Below, one piece after another: positions 57,025-64,000 of a stretch of 64,000 nucleotides of DNA (position 1 is its first letter; each line of letters starts with the position of its first letter). Source of the stretch: Actinomycetota bacterium (GTDB lineage: Bacteria; Actinomycetota; Actinomycetes; Nanopelagicales; Nanopelagicaceae); contig VGAE01000006.1 in the NCBI GenBank assembly GCA_016870975.1, positions 1 through 64,000 of the forward strand. Direction: 5' to 3'. Made by a program: the position numbers and the translations under genes. Below the pieces are notes generated by a model. That model saw only the letters and a list, made by a program, of their open reading frames with translations. It did no database searches and was not told the origin of the DNA.

Positions 57025-58250
57025 AGTTCTCAGTCCAGAAACAACCGGATCAAGCTCTTTCAAGATTGCAGTCCGTGATTAAGATTCCCAGTGTCACTGG
57101 AAATGAAGACAAACTAGCTTCGTATCTGTTTGACGAACTCAGTAAGTTAAAACCGAACATTCTAGAATTACAAAAGGGAACAAGTTTTCGTTCAAACGTT
57201 ATCGCGGTGTTTGAAGGTGAGGAGAAAGATGCACTGCTCCTGATAGCTCATTTAGATACAGTTTCAACGAATGGATGGACAGAGTATTGGACCGGCAAGG
57301 ATGAATCTCGGTGTGATCCACACTGTGGAGTTTTGATAGACGGGAAAATTTGGGGTCGAGGTGCCTCAGATACAAAAGGTGGAATCGCGACCGTTATTTC
57401 CGCACTTGAAAGTATAAAAAAGTCAGCCGGGAAGCAAAGCAAGACGGTAGTAGTGGCATTTGTTTCCGATGAAGAGTCTGGAGAGCCCGGCATGGGACTA
57501 AGTCTTGGCATAAAGTCAGCAATTCCATTTTTGCAGGGTTTAAGTCTTCCTTTTAGATTGGCAATTTATCTTGAGCCAACAAAACTTGATATTTATGTCG
57601 CACAGATGGGGTTTCAAATAGTGGATATAGCAATTCAAGGAAAGACAGCCTATTTTGGTACTCCAGAATTAGGTATTGATGCCTTGAAGATCACGCATGA
57701 TGTCTTGAGCGCTTTATGGAAATTGAATGAAGAAATGAAGTTAGGCGGTAGACATGAACTAATTGGAGAATCAAATTTATTGGTGACTTCACTTTCTTCA
57801 GGAGGTTTAATCGCCGTCCCAGGAACTAGCTCATTAAGCTTAATTAGAAAATTAAGACCCGGGGAATCTTTAGATAGTTCTGCAGAAAGACTGCGTGATG
57901 TTATTCACTCGGTATCGATACCAGATGGCGCGAGTATAGACATCAAATTTTCTGCATCTAGAGATCATCCGACCGGTGGTACTCCGATTGAGAATTCAAT
58001 CAATTTGGATTTGATTTCACTTCAAAAAACCGTAAAGAACATCTCGTCCAACGCTGGCAATTTTATTGGTGCACCGTATTGGTCGGAAGCACCCTTAGTT
58101 AATGATGCGCTTGGCATCCCGTGTGTTTACTGGGCGGGTGGCGATATCTCTGTCTGCCATACACCTCAAGAGCACATCGAATTACAGCAATATAACGACG
58201 CAATAGTCTCATTGGCGAGCTTCATGGAGTTGCCATGGCCGTCTATGTAG
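57021..58250 (+). CDS. M20-family metallopeptidase/deacylase
   Basis: 409 residues, cytoplasmic. Two-metal ligands are intact: AHLDT (His77), GRGASDTKGG (Asp117), SDEESGEPG (Glu151/Glu152), a Glu in YLEPTKLD (185) and a late His in CHTPQEHI. The lid domain (about 200-300) is present. Relatives (ArgE, DapE, peptidase T) hydrolyse N-acyl amino acids or small peptides; the substrate is unknown. It probably acts on what the cassette's transporter imports. Confidence 0.88.
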   Translation: MKFSVQKQPDQALSRLQSVIKIPSVTGNEDKLASYLFDELSKLKPNILELQKGTSFRSNVIAVFEGEEKDALLLIAHLDTVSTNGWTEYWTGKDESRCDPHCGVLIDGKIWGRGASDTKGGIATVISALESIKKSAGKQSKTVVVAFVSDEESGEPGMGLSLGIKSAIPFLQGLSLPFRLAIYLEPTKLDIYVAQMGFQIVDIAIQGKTAYFGTPELGIDALKITHDVLSALWKLNEEMKLGGRHELIGESNLLVTSLSSGGLIAVPGTSSLSLIRKLRPGESLDSSAERLRDVIHSVSIPDGASIDIKFSASRDHPTGGTPIENSINLDLISLQKTVKNISSNAGNFIGAPYWSEAPLVNDALGIPCVYWAGGDISVCHTPQEHIELQQYNDAIVSLASFMELPWPSM

Positions 58251-58305
58251 ATGTAGTACCTGCCGGCTCATGCTGGAGGAAACCTAAAAGGAAGGAAAAA
58301 TCAAG

Positions 58306-59385
58306 GTGAAAGACAAAAAAACAATAGCAAAAACCCTATTGCTTGTCTCGGCGCTAATCGTGGGTTCTACTCCGAATTCATATGCAGCTTCGGCAGTTAC
58401 TCAGGGCCCAAATGGAGAAAAAGCAACAGCATGTAAAACCATAAAAGTAACTACTAGCCAAAAGAACCAGGTTAAGAATGGCAAGTTTTCAGCTGCTCTT
58501 TTGTGGCACACATCTGGGGAATTTGTTGATGCAGTTAATTCAGGCGCAAGCGATACATTCAAATCTTTAGGTGTAAAAGTTGTTGCGACCGCTGATGCGC
58601 AATTCGATGTGGCAAAGCAAAAAGCTAACGTTGAAAATGCAATGGCAAAAAAACCATCTGTGATTCTTGGATTGCCATTTGATGGAGTTGCTGCAGCTGC
58701 TGCTTATAAGCCAGCAGTTGACGCCGGAGTTAAATTGGTATTTCTATCAAACACTCCAGATAAATTCACTTACGGTAAGGAATTTATCACTATAGTAACT
58801 GACGATTTAGCTCAAATGGGAATACAAGCAGCTGACGCATTGGCCAAAGCGATGGGTGGCAAAGGCGAAGTTGGCTACATTTATCATGATGCCACCTATT
58901 ATGTTACAAATCAGAGAGACCAAGCATTCAAAGCTCAAATCCTTGCTAAGTATCCGCAAATGAAGATTGTTTCAGAGGTTGGCTTAGCAGACCCATCAAA
59001 AGGTCAGGAGATTGCTCAAGCAATGCTTACGAAAAATCCGAATCTTGGTGGAGTTTATGTCACCTGGGCACAACCCGCCGAAGGTGTATTAGCAGCTCTA
59101 AAAGCTTCCGGTAATAAGAAAACCAAGATTGTTACTCTCGATTTATCTGAGCCACTAGCAGTAGATATGGTCAAAAATGGAAATGTGGCCGCTTTAACTG
59201 CTGATCAAGCGTATGAACTTGGTTCGTGTATGGCTCGTGCTGGTGCATTAGGTCTTATCGGTGCCACAGTAAAGCCATTTCTAATAGCCCCTGCTTTAAC
59301 TGTTACAAAGAATAATGTTGAAGTGGGATGGAAGCAGTCTTTGAACAAGCCTCTTCCAAAGGCAGTAAAGAAGGAGCTTAAGTAA
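58306..59385 (+). CDS. Ribose-type ABC transporter substrate-binding protein
   Basis: 359 residues of the periplasmic-binding type 1 (Peripla_BP_4, RbsB-like) fold. A signal peptide MKDKKTIAKTLLLVSALIVGSTPNSYAA with an Ala-X-Ala-type site and no lipobox cysteine implies a secreted form. Fold markers are DAVNSGASDTFKSLGVKVV and ILGLPFDGVAAAAAYKPAVDAGVKLVFLSN. GTG start with AAGGAAGG about 10 nt upstream. A long hairpin follows the stop. The ligand is unknown. Confidence 0.88.
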   Translation: MKDKKTIAKTLLLVSALIVGSTPNSYAASAVTQGPNGEKATACKTIKVTTSQKNQVKNGKFSAALLWHTSGEFVDAVNSGASDTFKSLGVKVVATADAQFDVAKQKANVENAMAKKPSVILGLPFDGVAAAAAYKPAVDAGVKLVFLSNTPDKFTYGKEFITIVTDDLAQMGIQAADALAKAMGGKGEVGYIYHDATYYVTNQRDQAFKAQILAKYPQMKIVSEVGLADPSKGQEIAQAMLTKNPNLGGVYVTWAQPAEGVLAALKASGNKKTKIVTLDLSEPLAVDMVKNGNVAALTADQAYELGSCMARAGALGLIGATVKPFLIAPALTVTKNNVEVGWKQSLNKPLPKAVKKELK

Positions 59386-59403
59386 GGTAACTACATAGGG
59401 AGA

Positions 59404-59441
59404 AAGTGGCTTCTGATTTCTAAGGAAATCAGAAGCCACTT
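59404..59441 (+). terminator. Long intercistronic hairpin between binding protein and permease genes
   Basis: AAGTGGCTTCTGATTTC and GAAATCAGAAGCCACTT form a perfect 17-bp stem with a TAAG loop, 19 nt after the binding-protein stop and 19 nt before the permease ATG. No U-tract follows, so it more likely stabilises upstream mRNA or attenuates than fully terminates. Confidence 0.75.
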
Positions 59442-59460
59442 CAAATCCAGAGGAGATTGC

Positions 59461-60399
59461 ATGAACTTTCTGAGAAGAAATTTCGTCTATGTTGCGTTGC
59501 TAGCAGTTTTTCTCTTATTTGCTCTCTTCCTAAGAGAAGAAGGTTTTCTAACATCAAACAATATTCTAAACATCGTTATTCAAGCGGCTCCCATTACTGT
59601 TATGGCTGTGTTTCTAAACTTTGTATTAGCTTCTCAAGAAATAGATTTAAGTTTAGGTGCAGTAGTTGGTTTATCGGGAGTCATCGCCGCGATAGTGATT
59701 CAGAATGGAGATAATGCCTTTATCGCATCTATAGCGGCGATATTTAGTGGATTCTTCATAGGTCTTGTGAACGGTTTACTTGTAAATCAACTAAAGATTC
59801 CCTCATTTTTATCGACGCTGGCTATGTTAGGGATTGTCACTGGAATTGCTAGATGGATTACTGACCTAAAAACATTTTCCATTACTGACGAAAAATTTGT
59901 GAGCGCTATGGGAAGTGGTTCATTTTTCGGCATTCCTTCATTGGTTTTGTGGACTTTGGGAATTGTATTTTTAGGACATATATTACTTTTCAACACTCGG
60001 TTTGGAGCTTGGGTGCTCGCTGTAGGAGATAATTCGGCTGCAGCCGAATCACTAGGAATTAATGTCAAGAAAGTTAGATTACTAGTGTTAATTCTCGGTT
60101 CACTTGGCGCAAGCCTTGCTGGACTTTTATATGCCGGTCGTCTTCAGAGCGCTTCTTATTCCATCGGCGTGAACGATACCTTGACGGTTATCGCAGCAGC
60201 CGTAATTGGAGGAACTTCCTTATTTGGAGGTCGAGCCAGCATCTATGGCGCACTGGCCGGCAGCGTTTTACTTGCCATGCTTGTGAATGGTTTACTACTT
60301 GCTGGCTTTTCAGTTACACAGCAATTGATTGTTCAAGGAGTTGTGTTAATTCTTTCCATGGCGGTGTCGATCAGAGGAAGAGGGACACATGTTTCTTAA
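59461..60399 (+). CDS. Ribose-type ABC transporter permease
   Basis: 312 residues with about nine membrane helices and RbsC-family signatures: ASQEIDLSLGAVVGLSGVIAA, NGLLVNQLKIPSFLSTLAMLGI, and AAAVIGGTSLFGGRASIYGALAGSVLL. AGAGG-type Shine-Dalgarno sequence lies upstream. It overlaps the YhfX-like gene by 11 bp. A homodimer would form the channel with the ATPase encoded downstream. Confidence 0.9.
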   Translation: MNFLRRNFVYVALLAVFLLFALFLREEGFLTSNNILNIVIQAAPITVMAVFLNFVLASQEIDLSLGAVVGLSGVIAAIVIQNGDNAFIASIAAIFSGFFIGLVNGLLVNQLKIPSFLSTLAMLGIVTGIARWITDLKTFSITDEKFVSAMGSGSFFGIPSLVLWTLGIVFLGHILLFNTRFGAWVLAVGDNSAAAESLGINVKKVRLLVLILGSLGASLAGLLYAGRLQSASYSIGVNDTLTVIAAAVIGGTSLFGGRASIYGALAGSVLLAMLVNGLLLAGFSVTQQLIVQGVVLILSMAVSIRGRGTHVS

Positions 60400-61585
60400 T
60401 GCACTAATGCGACGGAATCATGAATTCTTGTCCGCAATTGGCTTGTTGCATAAGCAAGGGGTTTTGCCAGCTAATACATACGCCCTCGATCTCAAAAATA
60501 TTGCGAAAAATGCAGCTCTGATAGCCGATAGAGGACATGAACTTGGAATAAATGTAATTGCCATGATGAAACAAATCGGTCGGAATCCTGACGCATGTAC
60601 AGCTATAAAAAATAGTGGGATCACAGATGCCGTGGCAGTAGATTTTGAATGCGGGATATATTCTAAGAAGAATGGTTTAGAAATAGGTCATATTGGGCAT
60701 CTTGTACAAATTCCCAAAGCATTCTTTAATTCCACGATAGAATTAAGTCCAAAAAATTGGACTGTATTTTCAATTGATCACATTCAGCAAATATCAAGCA
60801 TTGCAAAGAATCATAATGTCATACAAAATATATTCTTACGCGTTTGGAATGATAATTGTAAATTCTATCCCGGTCATGAGGGCGGTTTTCACGTAAGAGA
60901 CTTAGAGGAAACTTTAGGACAGATTCAGAGAATAAGTAATGTAAAAGTTAGCGGAATAACTAGTTTTCCCGCATTACTTTTCAATAAAGAGAAAAAAAAG
61001 TTGGAAGTAACGGCGAATGCCAATGCGATAAACCAAGCCTCTGAAAAAGCTGACAATATTTTAGGTTATCAAGTTATTAGAAATATGCCCGGAACCACCT
61101 CGTTAGAGGGTTTAGAGCTACTTGCTAAAAATGGCGCCACTCAAGTAGAACCGGGTCATGGCTTAACTGGCACCACACCTTTGAGTTTTTTTGAGGATAC
61201 TCTTGAAATTCCTTCCGTTGCTTATGTATCAGAAGTTGCACATATTCATAACGGTAACGCTTATGTTTTGGGAGGAGGCTTATATCGAGATCCTGTCCTA
61301 GGTGAAACGCCTTGCAAGGCTGTTGCTATTGATAGCTATGGTGGAATGGAAACTTTCGACGTCGATATGCCAAAACCAGGAGCCATTGACTACTACGCGA
61401 TTCTGTTACCTAATATCAAAGGTCAAGTGCCGCCTATCGGGACCACAGTCGTTTTCGGTTTCCGACCTCAAGTGTTTGTAACGCGAGGCCTAACGACCGG
61501 TGTATTAATTGAGGATAATTCGCCAAGTATGAAGAAACTTTATGCCGCTAATGGTGCAGTATCAGACGTGAATTGGAATAAATAA
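60389..61585 (+). CDS. YhfX-like PLP-dependent protein (alanine racemase N-terminal fold)
   Basis: 398 residues resembling E. coli YhfX: it begins MFLNALMRRNHEFLSAIGLLHKQG, has YALDLKNIAKNA and the probable PLP lysine in MMKQIGRNP (Lys61), then VDFECG, IGHIGHLVQIP, VEPGHGLTGTTP and GGGLYRDP. This is fold type III, shared with alanine racemase and D-amino acid lyases. Racemisation or lysis of an amino acid is likely but the reaction is unknown. It sits between permease and ATPase genes, so it belongs to this transport operon. Confidence 0.8.
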   Translation: MFLNALMRRNHEFLSAIGLLHKQGVLPANTYALDLKNIAKNAALIADRGHELGINVIAMMKQIGRNPDACTAIKNSGITDAVAVDFECGIYSKKNGLEIGHIGHLVQIPKAFFNSTIELSPKNWTVFSIDHIQQISSIAKNHNVIQNIFLRVWNDNCKFYPGHEGGFHVRDLEETLGQIQRISNVKVSGITSFPALLFNKEKKKLEVTANANAINQASEKADNILGYQVIRNMPGTTSLEGLELLAKNGATQVEPGHGLTGTTPLSFFEDTLEIPSVAYVSEVAHIHNGNAYVLGGGLYRDPVLGETPCKAVAIDSYGGMETFDVDMPKPGAIDYYAILLPNIKGQVPPIGTTVVFGFRPQVFVTRGLTTGVLIEDNSPSMKKLYAANGAVSDVNWNK

Positions 61586-62316
61586 TGAGTAATTTTTTAG
61601 AAGTAGAAAATCTAAGTAAATCCTTTGGAGCGGTCAGCGCTGTTAGAAATTTTTCTATTTCTTTAAGATCAGGTGAAATAAAGGCACTTGTCGGAGACAA
61701 CGGAGCAGGAAAGAGTACGATTGTAAAAATGCTTTCCGGTGCCTTAAAGCCAGATGGTGGAAAAATTAGCATTCAAGGATCAGAAGTGGTCTTGTCCAAT
61801 CCAGCCCAGGCAAGAAGTTTAGGAATCGAGACGGTTCGTCAAGACCTCGCGATAGCAACTCAGCAACCTATTTTTCTCAATGTTTTTTTAGGGCGAGAAC
61901 TGATCAAGCAACCTTTTAGACTTTTAGACAAAAAGTTAATGCGTAAACAGGCAAATGACCTATTCAAAACTTTAGGAATTTCAATTCCTGATCTTGATCT
62001 TCCTATTGGAAATCTTTCAGGAGGACAGAGGCAGGCAGTTGCAATTGCGAGAGCAGCTAATTGGGGTAGATCACTTGTTATCATGGATGAGCCAACTGCT
62101 GCCTTGGGTGTAGCCGAGACCAAAAAAGTCGAAAAACTGGTGAAAGATCTATCCAGAGAAGGTGTAGCAATTCTCATGGTGTCTCATAATTTAGATCAAG
62201 TATTTCGCTTATCAAAAAATATCTCAGTAATGAGACGAGGGGAGTATGTCGGAGAGTTTCAAACAAATAGAACTAGCGTGAATAAAATTGTCTTTTGTAT
62301 AACGGGGCAAAAGTAG
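61585..62316 (+). CDS. Ribose-type ABC transporter ATP-binding protein, single domain
   Basis: 243 residues. Walker A GDNGAGKST, Q-loop VRQDLAIA, signature LSGGQRQAVAIARA, Walker B LVIMDEPTAALG and a switch histidine in MVSHNLDQV are intact. RbsA proteins have two such domains in about 500 residues; this is a half-size FrcA-like version that would act as a dimer. It overlaps the YhfX-like gene by one base and ends the cassette. Confidence 0.9.
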   Translation: MSNFLEVENLSKSFGAVSAVRNFSISLRSGEIKALVGDNGAGKSTIVKMLSGALKPDGGKISIQGSEVVLSNPAQARSLGIETVRQDLAIATQQPIFLNVFLGRELIKQPFRLLDKKLMRKQANDLFKTLGISIPDLDLPIGNLSGGQRQAVAIARAANWGRSLVIMDEPTAALGVAETKKVEKLVKDLSREGVAILMVSHNLDQVFRLSKNISVMRRGEYVGEFQTNRTSVNKIVFCITGQK

Positions 62317-62680
62317 AAATCCAAAACACCCCTACTGAATCAGAGGCGTTTTTCGCGTAGGTAGAGAAATTAGCCATGGTTTCAAATTCGTGATTTACCT
62401 TATATTTAGTCAAGCCTTAAGTGTACTTACCAACTCTTTAGCGCACTTAACGCCAGAAATTTAGTCTTGACTAAGTGGCAAACTGGTGTACGGCCCGAAA
62501 GCACTTCACTGCTAATGAGGTTTTCCCGAAAGGGAATCGGAGGTTCAAATCCTGTCGTCTCCGCTCAAAACCAACTATATGTCAGAGTTCTCACTTTTGT
62601 GCGTAATGATGCGCGTTTTTATCCATCTTTATCAGTTACCACCATATGTGCTTCCCATCGGTCGAAAACGTGGCTTAGTA
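62317..62680. other. Non-coding stretch carrying the right island boundary
   Basis: 364 bp between the convergent ATPase genes. It holds the partial tRNA-Ser repeat at 62506-62564 and otherwise AT-rich sequence with no gene I can support. The track ORF 62467-62712 merely reads through the tRNA fragment. Confidence 0.6.
62506..62564 (+). repeat. Right direct repeat (att-like): partial tRNA-Ser (GCT)
   Basis: 58 of 59 bases match 55622-55680, from the anticodon stem through the acceptor 3' end. The 5' third of a tRNA is not present upstream (ACGGCCCGAAAGCACT instead), and the single change breaks a T-stem pair, so this copy should not make a working tRNA. Confidence 0.88.
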
Positions 62681-63745
62681 TCAATTATCTATTAATCTTA
62701 AACCATTTTTAGCATCAAAATAATGGTGATCCTCAACACTACTATCTATTACAATGTCTGACCTATTATCTATTTTTTGTAAATGATCATTATCCACAAC
62801 AGCCGTGATTTGCTGCTCGTTTACTTGTAATGTCACAATTGCTCTCGGCCCCAATTGTTCAATAATTTCAACTTTTGCCTGGGGTGCGTCTGGTTTTGTA
62901 TTCAAGATTTTCACATCTTCAGGTCGGATTCCCCAGATAATTTCTCCGTTTATTGAAGAGTCGATTTTGAATTGGCATCCAGATTCTGTGGTGAACAGGC
63001 CCGATTTTGCCTTACCGCTCATAAGATTCATTCTTGGACTCCCCACAAACCCAGCGACAAAAACATCTTTTGGCTTTCTATAGATTTCTTCGGGTTTACC
63101 CATTTGCATAATTACACCATCTTTCATGACAACCATTACATCGGAGAGAGTCATTGCCTCCTCCTGATCATGAGTTACATAAACAACTGTTGTACCTAAC
63201 CTTCTTTGTAACCTGATAATTTCTGTTCTCATCTCAAGTCTTAATTTGGCGTCCAAATTAGATAAAGGTTCATCAAATAAAAATACTTTAGGGCTTCTGA
63301 TAATGGCACGGCCAATTGCCACTCTTTGCTGTTGTCCTCCTGATAACTCCTTGGGCCTCCTATCTAGTAATTCTTGAATACCTAGAGATTGAGCGACCCC
63401 TAAAACTCTTGTTTTTATTTCTGATTTGTTAAATTTTATTGCTTTCAAAGGAAAGCCAATATTATCTGCGACAGTCAGGTGAGAATAAAGTGCGTAATTT
63501 TGGAAAACCATCGCGATATCTCGATCTTTGGGTTCTAATTTTGTTACAACCTTTCCCCCTATAATAATTTCACCAGAGTTAACAGTTTCTAATCCTGCGA
63601 TCATTCTTAAGGTAGTGGTTTTTCCACAACCTGATGGACCCACTAATACCGTAAATTGACCATCTGGAATTACCAAGTCTAACCCTTTAACTACATCTAT
63701 ATTGCCGAAGGTCTTATAAACCTTTCTTAACTCAATTGTTGCCAT
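62681..63745 (-). CDS. Sugar ABC transporter ATPase, UgpC/MalK type
   Basis: 354 residues. Walker A GPSGCGKTT, LSGGQQQRVAIGRAI, Walker B VFLFDEPLSNLDAKLR and HDQEEAMTLSD belong to the CUT1 ATPase family; a C-terminal TOBE regulatory domain (EIIWGIRPEDVKIL) follows. Such ATPases energise import of oligosaccharides or glycerol phosphates. GGGAG lies before the ATG. It follows the partial permease gene on the same strand by 8 nt and belongs to a different transporter from the ribose-type one. Confidence 0.92.
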   Translation of the reverse strand: MATIELRKVYKTFGNIDVVKGLDLVIPDGQFTVLVGPSGCGKTTTLRMIAGLETVNSGEIIIGGKVVTKLEPKDRDIAMVFQNYALYSHLTVADNIGFPLKAIKFNKSEIKTRVLGVAQSLGIQELLDRRPKELSGGQQQRVAIGRAIIRSPKVFLFDEPLSNLDAKLRLEMRTEIIRLQRRLGTTVVYVTHDQEEAMTLSDVMVVMKDGVIMQMGKPEEIYRKPKDVFVAGFVGSPRMNLMSGKAKSGLFTTESGCQFKIDSSINGEIIWGIRPEDVKILNTKPDAPQAKVEIIEQLGPRAIVTLQVNEQQITAVVDNDHLQKIDNRSDIVIDSSVEDHHYFDAKNGLRLIDN

Positions 63746-63753
63746 CTGTCTCC

Positions 63754-64000
63754 CTAATATTTAATTGCACCACCGCTAATTCCTCTCACTAATCTTTTCT
63801 GAATGAAAAAACTCATAAACAAAACTGGAACAACTGCGACCAAAATTGCTGCACACATTGCCCCTAGTTCAACACCTCTGAACGTATTAAAACTGGCAAT
63901 CTTTACCGGCAGTGTTGCCGAATTTCCCGGAGCAAGAATCAGAGCATAGAAAAGGTCGTTCCAGGATAAAACAAAACCAAATATGGCAGCTGCGCCAATG
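63754..64000 (-). CDS. Sugar ABC transporter permease, MalG type (partial, cut by window edge)
   Basis: Only the C-terminal 81 residues are visible. They read FGFVLSWNDLFYALILAPGN, then a segment ending FIQKRLVRGISGGAIKY, the standard end of MalG/UgpE permeases including the last helix. The 5' part lies beyond 64000. It is cotranscribed with the downstream UgpC-type ATPase gene. Confidence 0.9.
   Translation of the reverse strand, partial: IGAAAIFGFVLSWNDLFYALILAPGNSATLPVKIASFNTFRGVELGAMCAAILVAVVPVLFMSFFIQKRLVRGISGGAIKY

Noticed and set aside
62467-62712. 81-aa ORF over the partial tRNA-Ser copy
   Set aside because: Reads through the tRNA fragment and into the UgpC-type ATPase gene; no family resemblance.

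Overview
The window is a chromosomal segment of a streamlined, moderate-GC actinobacterium. Gene order around the replication origin is the classical actinobacterial one, read outward from dnaA: on one side dnaN, recF, DUF721, gyrB, gyrA, tRNA-Ile; on the other rpmH, rnpA, yidD, yidC, jag, rsmG, parA, parB, a CwlM-like protein, trxA, trxB, murJ, a DUF6049 protein, a Nudix hydrolase and pcnA. This is almost the Mycobacterium order with genes trimmed out. CrgA, the trpG/pabA-like gene, the PknB PASTA kinase, PstP, DUF5318, HtpX and an Sdh1-type succinate dehydrogenase also point to Actinobacteria. Very short gaps, many 1-8 bp overlaps, only moderate GC and an SbtA-like transporter suggest a small-genome planktonic lineage such as the freshwater acI group (Nanopelagicales). 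That placement is inference, not shown by any marker here.

Layout. 1-9.2 kb: tRNA-Ile, gyrase, recF, dnaN and dnaA on the minus strand, with two DnaA-box clusters (dnaN-dnaA and dnaA-rpmH gaps) marking oriC. 9.3-13.8 kb: rpmH to parB on the plus strand, with two parS sites embedded in the first codons of rsmG and parA. 13.8-23.4 kb: cell-envelope, redox and RNA-processing genes. 23.5-29.3 kb: DUF5318, a class A PBP, then rpsF-ssb-rpsR-rplI and dnaB. 29.3-35.3 kb: SbtA, EamA exporter, acyl-CoA dehydrogenase, tRNA-Gly, dcd, lemA, htpX. 35.3-41 kb: TSUP transporter, cysNC, cysD and a two-component system. 41-47.5 kb: crgA, trpG/pabA, pknB, pstP, a decayed tRNA-Leu, pheA, serS and a HAD phosphatase. 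47.5-55.5 kb: TRIC-type channel, tRNA-Ser(TGA), sdhCAB, a small membrane protein, two crcB genes, an unannotated 54-residue zinc-ribbon protein, a sulfotransferase and an aminopeptidase P.

55.6-62.6 kb is the accessory part. An intact tRNA-Ser(GCT) at 55591 and a second copy of its 3' two thirds at 62506 bracket about 6.9 kb of visibly more AT-rich DNA. It holds one co-directional cassette: a ROK-family repressor with its own palindromic operator, an M20 metallopeptidase, a ribose-type periplasmic binding protein, an RbsC-type permease, a YhfX-like PLP protein and a single-domain RbsA-type ATPase. The combination of a sugar-type importer with a deacylase-type hydrolase and a racemase-fold PLP enzyme does not match a pathway I can name, and it is the best candidate here for an undescribed system. 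Beyond the second repeat a different sugar ABC system (UgpC/MalK-type ATPase and a MalG-type permease cut by the window edge) begins.

Gene expression. Many genes lack a Shine-Dalgarno sequence and instead have a TANNNT -10 hexamer ending about 6-9 nt before the start codon, so leaderless transcription appears widespread. This rule decided several starts here (cysD, crgA, pepP, pstP, the Nudix gene and the ROK gene).
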